Shown here: positions 25,226 through 34,144 of the stretch, piece by piece
Position numbering within the stretch: the first letter of the stretch is position 1
Layout: the number at the start of each line of letters is the position of its first letter
Origin: Aerococcaceae bacterium zg-1292
GTDB taxonomy: Bacteria > Bacillota > Bacilli > Lactobacillales > Aerococcaceae
Length of the DNA stretch: 64,000 bases
Assembly (NCBI GenBank): GCA_016126655.1
Contig: CP065955.1
Coordinates: forward strand, 2,240,001-2,304,000
Direction: 5' to 3'
Notes under the pieces: generated by a model
Databases searched by the model: none
Told to the model about the DNA's origin: nothing
Seen by the model: the letters and a program-made list of their open reading frames with translations, nothing else
Made by a program: the position numbers and the translations under genes

Positions 25226-25888
25226 ATGATTATAGTCATTGGTGGCATGATTGGTGCTGGAAAAACTAGTGTGGCCAAAGTTATCGGCGAACAATTAAAG
25301 TCTGATGTATTCTATGAAAATGTGGAAAATAACGATATCTTACCATTGTTCTATACTGCTAGCCCAGAAGAACAAGATGCAAAGCGTTACCCATTCTTAC
25401 TACAATTAGAATTTCTTAGCAGTCGTTTTCAAGATATTAAACAAGCATTTCATCATCGTAACAATGTTTTAGACCGTTCAATTTATGAAGATTGGTATTT
25501 TTGTAAAGTAAATAATGATTTAGGACGCATTTCCGATATGGAGTTCAAAATTTATGAAAAGCTGCTAAATAACATGATGGAAGAACTTGATGCATTACCG
25601 CAAAAAGCACCGGATTTGATGGTGTATTTACGCGGTTCATTTGAAACCATTATGAAACGTATCGGCTTACGCGGGCGCGAATTTGAACAAGATGAAAGCT
25701 TACGTAATTACTACTATACATTATGGTCTGGTTATGACGATTGGGTTACTAATCACTACCACGCATCCCAAGTATTAACGATTGATATTGATAAATTAGA
25801 TGTAGTGAATTGTCCCGAAGACATTCCTGTATTGATGAAAATGGTTAAAGACAAATTACAGATGCTAGATAAAGACATTGTTGAATAG
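25226..25888 (+). CDS. Deoxynucleoside kinase (dAdo/dGuo kinase type)
   Basis: The 220-residue protein has a P-loop GGMIGAGKTS (about 7-16), DRSIYEDWYF (about 83-92) and an arginine-rich lid RGREFEQDE (about 150-158), as in the dGK/dAK salvage enzymes of lactobacilli. It phosphorylates deoxynucleosides for DNA precursor salvage. Substrate choice among dA, dG and dC is not readable. AAAAGGAG lies six bases before the ATG at 25226. It is transcribed alone. Confidence 0.9.
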   Translation: MIIVIGGMIGAGKTSVAKVIGEQLKSDVFYENVENNDILPLFYTASPEEQDAKRYPFLLQLEFLSSRFQDIKQAFHHRNNVLDRSIYEDWYFCKVNNDLGRISDMEFKIYEKLLNNMMEELDALPQKAPDLMVYLRGSFETIMKRIGLRGREFEQDESLRNYYYTLWSGYDDWVTNHYHASQVLTIDIDKLDVVNCPEDIPVLMKMVKDKLQMLDKDIVE

Positions 25889-25890
25889 CT

Positions 25891-25999
25891 CTATGCGCAA
25901 AAAACATGGTATAAGTGAAGACATTTTCTGTCGAATCACTGGAGCGAAGGTCGCAACCGCATTATCATAATTCAATAGCGATTCAAAGTAGATGCATAG
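25891..25999. repeat. Possible diverged leader-hairpin repeat, copy N
   Basis: CTATGC (25891-25896) and GCATAG (25994-25999) bracket a stretch containing CACTGGAGCGAAGG, matching the CACTGGAG block of the family on its mRNA sense. Other parts are not recognisable. It lies between convergent genes. Confidence 0.35.
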
Positions 26000-26020
26000 G
26001 ATGTCCACACGAACGAGAAA

Positions 26021-26052
26021 AAGCAAGCCACCCCAACAGGAGTGACTTGCTT
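26021..26052. terminator. Bidirectional terminator between kinase and hydrolase genes
   Basis: AAGCAAGCCAC and GTGACTTGCTT form an 11-bp stem with one mismatch, flanked by As on one side and T-rich sequence on the other, between convergent genes. Confidence 0.75.
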
Positions 26053-26062
26053 ATTTTACTAG

Positions 26063-26962
26063 CTAGATTCCTTCTAAAAAGTCTCTAATTAATGCTGTAT
26101 AGGCCTGCATACCTAATGTTTGTCTTGACCCTGCATGAGTGGCGCGCTCCACAAGGTGTAAGACACTTTTGCCATGATTGGCAGCTGCTAGTTTTTCACT
26201 ATGTTCCGGAAAAATAAACGTATCGTTTTTACCATGGATAAACATCACAGGTACCTCATTTTCTTTGAGTGCATCAATCGCACTTGTCGCTTTCATATTG
26301 AAACCTTGAATTAGACGCATCATCCAATTAACACCAAAAATAAGTAGCCCCGCTTTGTGCTGACGATACAATCCCTCGATTAATTCATATAGATTTGTAA
26401 AACCACAATCTGCTACGACAAATTTCACTTTTGGTTTATATGCCAGTGCATTTAGTGAGATAGAACTACCCATTGATTCGCCATGAAGCCCTAAATAAAT
26501 ATCTTGTCCGTAGCGCGCATATGTATCTTCAATAATAGCGATTAAGTCTTTAGCTTCAAAATAACCTAATGACACCGGTACCTTCTTATTGTCTCCATGC
26601 CCACGCACATCATATATGATGACATGGTAACCTTGATTGCGATACGCATCCAAATATTTTACTGCCCCATATCGATTAGCCGTATAGCCATGTGAAATAA
26701 TCACATATTTATCACTGGGTACTGCCGCTTTTACGAGAACAACATTTAATTGATAATCTTGATAGCCTTTAACCGTATACGCTTTTTTTTCATAACTATC
26801 AAAATCGCCCCACAGATGATGCTCTTTCTCCCACTGCATTTCTTTTTCAAGCGACGAGACATTGGGTAATGCTATATTGCGTGAAAAACGGATAGACGTT
26901 ACTATATAGGCCACCAAAAGGATGATGACCATACCAACTATTATCCATATTAACCCGTTCAT
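26063..26962 (-). CDS. Membrane-anchored alpha/beta hydrolase
   Basis: The 299-residue protein begins with one membrane segment (about residues 4-24) and continues as an alpha/beta hydrolase: VIISHGYTANR (oxyanion region, about 87-97), nucleophile Ser in LHGESMGSS (near 160), Asp in HGKND (near 243) and His in ATHAGSR (near 275). It resembles the YqkD/YfhR group, whose substrates are largely unknown. It follows tpx by nine bases and is probably co-transcribed with it. No cell-wall or lipid gene nearby hints at a substrate. Confidence 0.87.
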   Translation of the reverse strand: MNGLIWIIVGMVIILLVAYIVTSIRFSRNIALPNVSSLEKEMQWEKEHHLWGDFDSYEKKAYTVKGYQDYQLNVVLVKAAVPSDKYVIISHGYTANRYGAVKYLDAYRNQGYHVIIYDVRGHGDNKKVPVSLGYFEAKDLIAIIEDTYARYGQDIYLGLHGESMGSSISLNALAYKPKVKFVVADCGFTNLYELIEGLYRQHKAGLLIFGVNWMMRLIQGFNMKATSAIDALKENEVPVMFIHGKNDTFIFPEHSEKLAAANHGKSVLHLVERATHAGSRQTLGMQAYTALIRDFLEGI

Positions 26963-26971
26963 TCAATCACC

Positions 26972-27466
26972 TCACACCAATGCCTCAACTGCTGCAAGCG
27001 CTGCGTCATAATCTGGATGCGTATTTACATTGTCTAAGTACTCAACATACGTAATACGATTCTGTTCGTCCGCCACAATCACAGCCCGAGCTAATAAATG
27101 CCATTCTTCCATGAGCACACCATATGCTTTACCAAAGTTATGGTCATAATAATCCGATAACAAAATCGCATTGTCGATACCGGCAGCCCCACACCAACGT
27201 TTTTGTGCAAAAGGCAAGTCACACGACACAGTTAACACTACCATATTGTCCAATTCAGATAATGCCTCATTAAATTTTCTCGTTTGCATATCACAAATGC
27301 CGGTGTCCACTGACGGAACAATACTAATAACTTTTTTCTTGCCATCAAAATGTGCAAGCGTTTCTTTTTCCAATGCCGTATTGACTAGTGTAAAATCAGG
27401 TAAGTTATCCCCGACTTTTAACGGTTGGCCAATAATGGTCACTGGCTGTTCTTTAAATGTTGTCAT
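26972..27466 (-). CDS. tpx: Thiol peroxidase
   Basis: The 164-residue protein is an atypical two-cysteine peroxiredoxin. The peroxidatic Cys is in [15 protein letters not shown] (near residue 58) and the resolving Cys in [14 protein letters not shown] (near 92). It reduces peroxides using thioredoxin in the cytoplasm. [17 protein letters not shown] at the N-terminus is typical of Tpx. The ATG is preceded by AGGTAGGGA. It leads a probable two-gene unit with the hydrolase. Confidence 0.95.
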   Translation of the reverse strand: MTTFKEQPVTIIGQPLKVGDNLPDFTLVNTALEKETLAHFDGKKKVISIVPSVDTGICDMQTRKFNEALSELDNMVVLTVSCDLPFAQKRWCGAAGIDNAILLSDYYDHNFGKAYGVLMEEWHLLARAVIVADEQNRITYVEYLDNVNTHPDYDAALAAVEALV

Positions 27467-27662
27467 CTTACAATCCCTACCTCTTTAATAGTTTTCAATA
27501 TTATTATAATAGCACAAAATGCAGCTGAAGGTTAACGATGTGACTATTCAGTAACCTCTGGAATATTCTGTACAAATCTTAAGACCTTTCTACTCACTAA
27601 TCGTCTAAAACAGCAACAAACTCCCCAAAACCTATTACGATTTCGAGGAGTGATTAGATTTC

Positions 27663-28640
27663 TTACACAAAACGTTCTATCCCAGTCATTAAGCGATTCA
27701 TGATTGTCGCAACCGGTTCAATTTTATCAATAAAGGAGATACCTAAACCAAAGGATGCAAAGCCTTTTGATAAATCACCAAATAACATCCCATCACGCAT
27801 CCCTACATACGCGTTTTGTGCTTGATAAATTTCTTCTTCGCTCTTACCAGCTTTACTCATTTCAACTAATTTATTCGGCAACTCACCTGCTAATGAACGA
27901 TAAAACGCTGGCACTGTACGATACATGACTAAATCACTAGCATTGGCAGCTAAGGCCATTTCTTTAATATTATCCGCCATAACCGATTCTTCAGCCATCA
28001 TAAACGCCGTCCCAACATAGAGTCCTTCGGCGCCCAATACAAAAGCAGCTTCTGCCGTTCTTGCATCAGCAATCCCACCGGCCGCCATTACTGGCACACG
28101 ACCTTTTGCTGCGTCAACAATCATTGGCACAATTGAAAAGGTACCGATAACTTTTTCAGGTACAGTTCCACCTTCATCAAAACCTGTCGCAACGATAATA
28201 TCCGCACCACCTGCAATCGCTTCATTTGTATTTTCTATCGTTGGTGTCGCAGCACGGAACACGACTTTGATTCCCTTTTCTTTAAATTTTTTCGTCCAAT
28301 AAGCCGAGAATTCTCCTACCATTACTGCTACTTGAATTCCTTCTTCTACCATTAAATCGAGCATTGGTTGAGTAAAGATATCTGTTGCTTCGTGTCCTGG
28401 TGCAATATTCAAGCCCATTGGTTTATTTGTAATAGCTTTAGCAATTTTAATTTCACGTCGCATATTTTCAACAGTTTCTTCAATTGTTTTTGCTGCTTCC
28501 TTTTGTCCTGCACTAAAACCAAGAACACCCAGTCCTCCTGCTTCACTAACTGCAGCAACATATTTCCCATCCGTCAACCAATTCAATGGTCCTTGAATAA
28601 TAGGCTTTTCGATTCCTAAAATGTCTGTTACGCGATTCAT
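27663..28640 (-). CDS. FMN-dependent nitronate monooxygenase / FabK-like oxidoreductase
   Basis: The 325-residue protein is a 2-nitropropane dioxygenase-type TIM barrel: KPIIQGPLNWL (about 11-21), GGLGVLGFSAG, ATGFDEGGT (about 173-181), MAAGGIADARTAEAAFVLGAEGLYVGTAF with the phosphate-binding loop. FabK enoyl reductases share the fold, but no fatty acid genes are near and the motifs fit the nitronate monooxygenase branch as well, so the reaction stays open. The ATG at 28640 has AGGAGGAG upstream. It diverges from a TetR gene with a candidate operator between, suggesting control by that regulator. Confidence 0.82.
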   Translation of the reverse strand: MNRVTDILGIEKPIIQGPLNWLTDGKYVAAVSEAGGLGVLGFSAGQKEAAKTIEETVENMRREIKIAKAITNKPMGLNIAPGHEATDIFTQPMLDLMVEEGIQVAVMVGEFSAYWTKKFKEKGIKVVFRAATPTIENTNEAIAGGADIIVATGFDEGGTVPEKVIGTFSIVPMIVDAAKGRVPVMAAGGIADARTAEAAFVLGAEGLYVGTAFMMAEESVMADNIKEMALAANASDLVMYRTVPAFYRSLAGELPNKLVEMSKAGKSEEEIYQAQNAYVGMRDGMLFGDLSKGFASFGLGISFIDKIEPVATIMNRLMTGIERFV

Positions 28641-28758
28641 TTTGCGTCTCCTCCTCACCATGCATTTAGTAGAGGGACAACCCATTCCCTCTCTCTCGAT
28701 GTTTTACAATTGATTATTATCTTCATTTTATAAAATTTTGCGGATAAAACAATGGTCA

Positions 28759-28787
28759 GTTAGATACTCAATTGTCCATTATCTAAC
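28759..28787. promoter_or_regulatory. TetR operator candidate
   Basis: GTTAGATA and TATCTAAC are perfect 8-bp arms 13 bases apart in the region between the oxidoreductase and TetR genes. An extended -10, TGGTATAAT (28795-28803), follows on the TetR side. Confidence 0.6.
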
Positions 28788-28828
28788 AGTTATATGGTAT
28801 AATGTCCTATAAACTAAGAGGTGACTCC

Positions 28829-29428
28829 ATGAATAAAAATGATTTGCGTTATATCAAGACAGAAGAAAATCTAAAGCAAGCCTATTTATACTTATTACAA
28901 AATCATAATTGTCAACACATTACGGTAAAAGATATTTGCGCAATTGCTCGTTGTAGTCGCAATACTTTTTACTTGCATTATGAGACGAAAGAGGCATTAT
29001 TCGAAAGCGTGCATCAAGAAGTCTTAGATGACTTAGCCGACGCCTTTGTGTTACGCACCTTTGATGCAAATACCGATGATTTCACTGCCAATCAGTATTA
29101 TACTGATGGTATTATCGAACAAGTCGCTAAAAATAAAGCGATAATATTTACATTGGCGGCCAAAGATGATGGTGTCTTTTTTAAACAATTTAGCCAAACT
29201 ATCCAACAAAAATGTTTTGAATCTGCACGACATATACAAAATCCAGCTAATTTGGAACGGTACCAACTGTATCTCGCCTATTTATCAGCCGCTATTACTG
29301 GATTCATTTTCGAATGGCGTAAACTGCCACATTTAAATGACCAACAAGCTAAAGTCATGTTACATGCGATTCATCATCAAACCATCCAAACGTGTAACCA
29401 TATATTAAACACCCCGAAGCCTTATTAA
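28829..29428 (+). CDS. TetR-family regulator
   Basis: The 199-residue protein has an N-terminal TetR helix-turn-helix (ITVKDICAIARCSRNTFYLHYETKEALFESV, about 29-59) and a helical ligand domain of the TetR_C type common in lactic acid bacteria. The ATG at 28829 follows AGAGGTGA; an ATG nine codons earlier lies on top of the promoter. It diverges from the nitronate monooxygenase-like gene and probably represses it. Confidence 0.88.
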   Translation: MNKNDLRYIKTEENLKQAYLYLLQNHNCQHITVKDICAIARCSRNTFYLHYETKEALFESVHQEVLDDLADAFVLRTFDANTDDFTANQYYTDGIIEQVAKNKAIIFTLAAKDDGVFFKQFSQTIQQKCFESARHIQNPANLERYQLYLAYLSAAITGFIFEWRKLPHLNDQQAKVMLHAIHHQTIQTCNHILNTPKPY

Positions 29429-29443
29429 CGCCTCGAGGTGTTT
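29409..29443. terminator. Bidirectional terminator between TetR and GPH genes
   Basis: AACACCCCGAAGC and GCCTCGAGGTGTT form an interrupted stem spanning the stop of the TetR gene and the gap before the convergent transporter gene. Confidence 0.55.
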
Positions 29444-29445
29444 CA

Positions 29446-30834
29446 TTATTTCGTTTGATGTTTCTCCACTAAGGCCTGACTCATTTCCAGAGCTTTTTCA
29501 TCCGTTAAGATAAAATAATGTTTAAATACATAATACGCAGCCAGTAAACCTACCATCGGAATGACAGTCATCATAAAGCGCAAACCACTAAGGGTCGTGG
29601 CACTCTGCGAGACAATTTCGCCCGTGTCACCACTGTTGCCAACAAGGCCAATCATATCCAAGCCAATACCGGTGAGGAACACTGCTAAACCACTTGCTGC
29701 TTTCACCACAAATGTCTGCATACTAAAAATCACTGACTCATCACGGTGTCCGCTTTTCAATTCGCCGTAGTCAACCGATAACGAGAGGAAAATGGTTGTC
29801 AGCACCGTCAAAATACCATTGCCAGTAAAAATTAAAATACCTGGTAGCATTAGCATGACAAAGGACTGATTCAAGCCTAACATACCTGCTATGAACAGAA
29901 TCGCATAACCAATAATAGCCGCAAAGGCACAGAGTTTAAAAATCATGGTATTACTATATTTTTTTCGTAACAAAGGATACAATACCATCATCCCTAAAAT
30001 TTGTGCTAACCCACCCATTGTTGTAAATAAGGTATACGTTGCTTTCCATGATTCGCCGGAGATATCGTATTTGAAGAAATAAATAATCAAGTTAGACGTG
30101 ATATAAAGAGCCGTATTAATTAATACAATCGTCAAAACTGTAATCATCGCCTGGTCATTTTTAAATAGAGCACTAAACATTTCGCCCACACTCGTCGTAT
30201 CCATCTGCTCAACTTTTTCTTCTTTAATCACCCAGCACATATAGCTAATGAGTACAACAAATACAACAGCCACCATCAAGGTAAAGCGTTTAAAGCCGAG
30301 AATCTCGTTCCCTGCACCAAAAAAGCTGACCGCCATCACCGTTAACACAGCAATAAGTGCATTTCCCACACCGGCAAATGTCCGACCGACGACCGATAAA
30401 TTTTCACGGTCTTGCGGCTGACTAGTCACCGCTGGAATAATGGACCAAAACGGAATATCCATCATGGTATACGTAATTCCCCATAAAATATACATCACCG
30501 CAAAATAAACCATTAATGCGCCTTTATCTAGGTTAGGAGCAGCAAATAGTGCATAAATAACTAAAGCATTTAATATCGTCCCGGTAAATAACCATGGTCG
30601 AAACTTACCCCATTTCGTATTAGTTTTAGCAACGACTACTCCCATAAATGGATCATTTACCGCATCAAAAATACGTGCAATCATCAAAATTAATCCGACA
30701 AACGAGGCTTGTAAGCCTAATAAATCTTGATAATAATACATCACATAGGAGGCTGATAAAGCGTATATCATGTCTTTTCCTACAGCTCCTAGTCCATAAG
30801 CTGCTAATTGTTTTTTTCCGAATTTTTCCATCAT
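29446..30834 (-). CDS. GPH-family MFS transporter
   Basis: The 462-residue protein has twelve membrane segments with the GPH hallmark ARIFDAVNDPFMGVVVAKTNTKWGKFRPWL (about 49-78). It is related to the glycoside symporter at 14374 but clearly distinct. It is the second gene behind a TetR regulator and has no glycosidase beside it, so the substrate is unknown; a glycoside, sugar acid or steroid-like compound are all possible for this family. Two ATGs adjoin; the second (30831) is better spaced from GAGG. Confidence 0.87.
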   Translation of the reverse strand: MMEKFGKKQLAAYGLGAVGKDMIYALSASYVMYYYQDLLGLQASFVGLILMIARIFDAVNDPFMGVVVAKTNTKWGKFRPWLFTGTILNALVIYALFAAPNLDKGALMVYFAVMYILWGITYTMMDIPFWSIIPAVTSQPQDRENLSVVGRTFAGVGNALIAVLTVMAVSFFGAGNEILGFKRFTLMVAVVFVVLISYMCWVIKEEKVEQMDTTSVGEMFSALFKNDQAMITVLTIVLINTALYITSNLIIYFFKYDISGESWKATYTLFTTMGGLAQILGMMVLYPLLRKKYSNTMIFKLCAFAAIIGYAILFIAGMLGLNQSFVMLMLPGILIFTGNGILTVLTTIFLSLSVDYGELKSGHRDESVIFSMQTFVVKAASGLAVFLTGIGLDMIGLVGNSGDTGEIVSQSATTLSGLRFMMTVIPMVGLLAAYYVFKHYFILTDEKALEMSQALVEKHQTK

Positions 30835-30849
30835 ATTCCCTCACTTGTA

Positions 30850-30948
30850 ATTTGGCTCGCTCGGATTACTTCACTGTGCGCTTGAAGCATCTCAGCGCTT
30901 ATACGGCCATTGCTCCAGTGATTCATGGCAGTGCATCCTCACTCGCTC
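30850..30948 (+). repeat. Leader-hairpin repeat, copy O (between TetR and GPH genes)
   Basis: Begins TTTGGCTCGCTCGG and contains GCTCCAGTGATTCATGGCAG, matching the family. It lies directly upstream of the GPH ribosome binding site, and its far end overlaps the last codons of the TetR gene, so the element supplies the regulator's C-terminal residues. Confidence 0.7.
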
Positions 30949-31504
30949 CTTGGTGTAATCCATGCATCACAATATCAATCATCGCGATTAATGCTTCACG
31001 GTACGTCAATCCGCTATCTTCTAATGACTCTGCTGACATAAAAGCGTCAAACGCAGCTGTCAACATCAACTTCAACACGACCACATTGACTGGCTTGACG
31101 ACTTTCGCCTGTACACCTTGTTCTATCAATTCAAAAATCGGCTCCCAACCGGCTTCAAAATGTTGTTTTACATTAGCCGCGACTGCCGGATAGGTTGTTT
31201 CTAAATCCTTCAGCGCACGAAAGTCAAATGATTCATACTCTTGTGGCATCGCAATCAACACCGATTGTAATTTATCGACTATCGTCATGTCGCTTTCCAA
31301 AATATGTCGCTTATTGGCTTGAATCTTAGCAAAACCATAGTCAACAACCGCATTGAGGATGGCTTCTTTAGAACTAAAATACTGATAAATCGTCTTTTTA
31401 GAAATTCTCAATTGCGTTGCCAACTCTTCTAAAGTGAATTTTAACCCCTTTTCTTGAAATAGTTGAATTGTCTGTTCAATTATTTGAGTTTCTAACGATA
31501 CCAT
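30923..31504 (-). CDS. TetR-family regulator of the GPH transporter
   Basis: The 193-residue protein has a TetR helix-turn-helix (FTLEELATQLRISKKTIYQYFSSKEAIL, about 23-50) and a C-terminal ligand domain. GGAGGG lies seven bases before the ATG. It is the first gene of an operon with the GPH transporter. Its promoter (31575-31603) is followed by an inverted repeat overlapping the start region, which suits autorepression. The last dozen residues are encoded by the end of a repeat element. Confidence 0.88.
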   Translation of the reverse strand: MVSLETQIIEQTIQLFQEKGLKFTLEELATQLRISKKTIYQYFSSKEAILNAVVDYGFAKIQANKRHILESDMTIVDKLQSVLIAMPQEYESFDFRALKDLETTYPAVAANVKQHFEAGWEPIFELIEQGVQAKVVKPVNVVVLKLMLTAAFDAFMSAESLEDSGLTYREALIAMIDIVMHGLHQGASEDALP

Positions 31505-31546
31505 GTTTTATCCCTCCTTCCTTGAAAAATTTTACGTAAGCACCAC

Positions 31547-31603
31547 GGAAACCGAAGCTGTCTTTTCAGTTTCCATTGTATCATTTTGCAATCGTTTTCG
31601 CAA
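31547..31603 (-). promoter_or_regulatory. Promoter and operator of the TetR-GPH operon
   Basis: On the minus strand TTGCGA (31598-31603), a 17-base spacer and TACAAT (31575-31580). Immediately downstream GGAAACCGAA (31547-31556) and TTCAGTTTCC (31565-31574) form an inverted repeat with one mismatch, a fitting TetR site blocking RNA polymerase. Confidence 0.75.
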
Positions 31604-31794
31604 TCGTTTCCTATCGTCTTTTATTCATACTATCAGATTTCAATTGATAATCCTGTATTTACAAATAGAACTTTTCTATCAATAACAGCATTACTTAGCA
31701 GCAGGTTTTTATTGACGCTAACACTTAAACTCATTCCCCATTTATGTTATCGTATAACAGTAAGTATAATCTGTTGATTCAAGGAGGGACTTTC

Positions 31795-32370
31795 TTGCCA
31801 AAATTTTCAAAAAAAGATTTTATGACACTATTTACTGAAACAGTAAAACTATCTAGTTTCACCTTCGGTGGAGGTTTTGTCATCATTCCCTTAATGCGCA
31901 AAAAATTTGTCGAAGAATTACATTGGCTAGACGAGGAAGAAATGTTAGACTTAACCGTTATTGCACAATCTTCACCCGGCTCGATTGCGGTTAACGCAGC
32001 TATTCTGATTGGTTACCGTGTCGCTGGCTTTTTAGGCGCACTCATCGCTGTCATTGGAACAGCTTTACCACCGTTGATTATCATTTCTATTGTTTCGTTA
32101 TTTTATCAAGCGTTTCGAGATAACCTATATGTGCAATTTGCGATGAAAGGAATGCTAGCAGGAGTTGCTGCTGTTATTTTTGATGTCGTCTTGCGGATGG
32201 CACGCCAAGTCTTTAAAGAAGGACGTGTATTATCACTTTTCATCATGGCTGCTAGCTTTATCAGTGTGCGATATTTTAATGTAAATATTCTACTAATAAT
32301 ATTTGTTTGTGCCTTTATCGGAGGTTGCGATACATGGTATCAGCAACAAAAGGAGGCTAATCATCCATGA
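31795..32370 (+). CDS. chrA1: Chromate transporter (CHR) family, first half-protein
   Basis: The 191-residue protein is one CHR domain: FTFGGGFVIIPLM (about 24-36) and SSPGSIAVNAAILIGYRVAG (about 60-79), the family's repeated motifs. Short CHR proteins come in pairs with opposite membrane topology and form a heterodimer; the second half overlaps here by four bases. The start is TTG at 31795, six bases after GGAGGG; no ATG in frame has a site. The family exports chromate or imports sulfate in some cases; the true ion is not readable. Confidence 0.85.
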   Translation: MPKFSKKDFMTLFTETVKLSSFTFGGGFVIIPLMRKKFVEELHWLDEEEMLDLTVIAQSSPGSIAVNAAILIGYRVAGFLGALIAVIGTALPPLIIISIVSLFYQAFRDNLYVQFAMKGMLAGVAAVIFDVVLRMARQVFKEGRVLSLFIMAASFISVRYFNVNILLIIFVCAFIGGCDTWYQQQKEANHP

Positions 32371-32927
32371 TATACCTCAAACTGTTTTGGGCTTTTTTCA
32401 AAATCGGTTTATTTAGCATTGGCGGTGGCTACGCAGCAATGCCACTCATTCAACAACAAACGATTGATAGTTACCACTGGCTTACGATGGCGCAGTTTGG
32501 AGACATTACAACCATCGCTGAGATGACTCCCGGCCCAATCGCTTTAAATGCTGCAACATTTGTCGGCATTCAAGTAGCAGGAATACCGGGTGCAATTATT
32601 GCTACACTGGGATGTATCCTCCCATCTAGTATCATTGTCATGATATTTGCTTATTTATATTATCGTTATCGTGGATTCTCCATTGTTAACGGTGTGTTGC
32701 TCGGCTTAAGACCTGCAGTTATAGCTATGATTGCTTCTGCCGGAATTTCGCTATTTAACATGGCCATATTTAATCAACAACGCGTACCTCGGTCGTTCAC
32801 TCCTATTGATTTGCAAAATGCGCTTATCTTTTTCATGGCTCTGTTACTATTGCGCCTAACAAAACTTTCGCCGATTCATGTAATGGTACTCTCAGGACTC
32901 GTTGGAGTAGTATTATCACTAATATAA
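32367..32927 (+). CDS. chrA2: Chromate transporter (CHR) family, second half-protein
   Basis: The 186-residue partner of the preceding gene, starting within its stop (ATGA). It carries IGLFSIGGGYAAMPLIQ (about 12-28) and MTPGPIALNAATFVGIQVAG (about 53-72). The two halves together equal a normal long ChrA. Overlap ensures balanced translation. Confidence 0.87.
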   Translation: MIYLKLFWAFFKIGLFSIGGGYAAMPLIQQQTIDSYHWLTMAQFGDITTIAEMTPGPIALNAATFVGIQVAGIPGAIIATLGCILPSSIIVMIFAYLYYRYRGFSIVNGVLLGLRPAVIAMIASAGISLFNMAIFNQQRVPRSFTPIDLQNALIFFMALLLLRLTKLSPIHVMVLSGLVGVVLSLI

Positions 32928-32966
32928 TTAAGAATACCGACTTTTTTTCGGGACTATTCTGAAATG

Positions 32967-33002
32967 TTGTAGGGCCCTCATGAGTTGCCGCAGAGCCTAC
33001 AA
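32967..33002. other. Hairpin downstream of chrA2
   Basis: TTGTAGG and CCTACAA arms 22 bases apart. No T run. A strong terminator follows at 33027, so this may be only a 3' end structure. Confidence 0.35.
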
Positions 33003-33026
33003 TTACTATCACTAAGCATCAAAACA

Positions 33027-33062
33027 GAGCGTACCAGACATTTCACTCGTCTAGTACGCTCT
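33027..33062. terminator. Bidirectional terminator between chrA2 and the DJ-1 gene
   Basis: GAGCGTACCAGAC and GTCTAGTACGCTC form a 13-bp stem with one mismatch, followed by TATTTTTT on the plus strand. Confidence 0.85.
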
Positions 33063-33067
33063 ATTTT

Positions 33068-33652
33068 TTACGCTTCAAATTGATAGAAGGCTTCCACTTT
33101 ATCTTGTTGAATCCCTTCTTTTAATTTTTCAACTGCCGCTCTACCTAGTAGTAATTCAATAATTTTAAACGACTCGTAAATCGCAATCGCTGCGCCCCGT
33201 CCAGTAACTATATTGCCATCTGTCACGACAATCTCGCCATCTACATAGTGCTTAACACTCGTCAATTCGTCTGAAAAACTTGGAAAACTCGTCACATTTT
33301 TGCCGTCAATGACACCCGCTTTTTCAAGTACAATTGGTGCAGCACAAATGGCAGTCACTAATTTTTCTTGCTGATTAAATGCTTGTACCAATTCAATCAC
33401 CGTGTCATTATCGCGCAAATTTGTCGCTCCAGGTAAGCCACCTGGCAAGTAAATGCCTTCATAGTCGTCTACGGTAACATCTTTGAGTAATTTATCAGCC
33501 AAAACAGTAATCTTATGCGAACCTGTCACTTGTAACTGCTCTGTTATTGAAGCAGTATCCACTTCTATCCCTGCTCGTCTCAAATAATCAACCGGTGTTA
33601 ATGCTTCGATTTCTTCAAATCCATCTGCTAATAAAACTAAAAACTTCTTCAT
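33068..33652 (-). CDS. DJ-1/PfpI-family protein
   Basis: The 194-residue protein has the DJ-1 layout: FLVLLADGFEEIEALTP (about 4-20) with the conserved Glu, the nucleophile Cys in TAICAAPIVL (near 103) and GRGAAIAIYES near 157. Members act as deglycases, chaperones or glyoxalases; which applies is unclear. The ATG at 33652 follows AGGAGGAGC. Longer in-frame readings run into the repeats upstream and are not real. Confidence 0.9.
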   Translation of the reverse strand: MKKFLVLLADGFEEIEALTPVDYLRRAGIEVDTASITEQLQVTGSHKITVLADKLLKDVTVDDYEGIYLPGGLPGATNLRDNDTVIELVQAFNQQEKLVTAICAAPIVLEKAGVIDGKNVTSFPSFSDELTSVKHYVDGEIVVTDGNIVTGRGAAIAIYESFKIIELLLGRAAVEKLKEGIQQDKVEAFYQFEA

Positions 33653-33670
33653 AAGCTCCTCCTGATTCTG

Positions 33671-33899
33671 GTGCCAACTCGCTGAAATGACGTCCACTTC
33701 ACAAAAAATTCTTGGAACACTGAAGTGGTCCGGCGCTTTTTGTATGCCGGCTCGTTCGAACTGCCTTGACGTCCACTTCACACAACTCTTGAAGCACCTG
33801 GGCGCTTCTGCGCCCTCTGCTCCAGTGATTTAAGACAAAAATGACCTCTCTCTCACTATGTCTTCCAGTGGTTCATTTCAAAGCGCTCGTTGTCACACT
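33671..33899 (+). repeat. Leader-hairpin repeat, nested copies D1 and D2
   Basis: An outer copy starts GCTGAAATGACGTCCACTTCAC (33681-33702 region) and its closing arm CCAGTGGTTCATTTC lies far away at 33865-33879. A second full copy, D2 (about 33750-33860, with CTTGACGTCCACTTCAC and CTCCAGTGATTTAAG), sits inside it. D2 has its own inner hairpin GGGCGC/GCGCCC. This reads as insertion of one element into another. Confidence 0.8.
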
Positions 33900-34144
33900 C
33901 TTTTTTGCCTAGTCATACAGAGTCTCTACCTTTTTATTGTACCATTTAATGTGGAGTCATCAAAGTAAGAACGGCTTTTTGTAGGAATTTAGAAAACGCG
34001 ACCAATGCGGCATATGAGTCCACATTGGTCGTGTTTTTAGAATTTATTACTATCGTGCAAAGATTTTCTGAGTAATAATCGTGTTTCTGGCATTTGACTG
34101 ACTATGTTCTGCAGCATGGAGGATGCTTATGCTCTATTTAAGTA
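33900..34144. other. Intergenic stretch without recognised features
   Basis: Between the repeats and the broken ORF-3-like gene. No gene, promoter or hairpin I would defend. Confidence 0.4.

Noticed and set aside
27663-28640. Calling this gene fabK
   Set aside because: The fold is shared, but no fatty-acid synthesis genes are near and the motifs do not separate it from nitronate monooxygenases.
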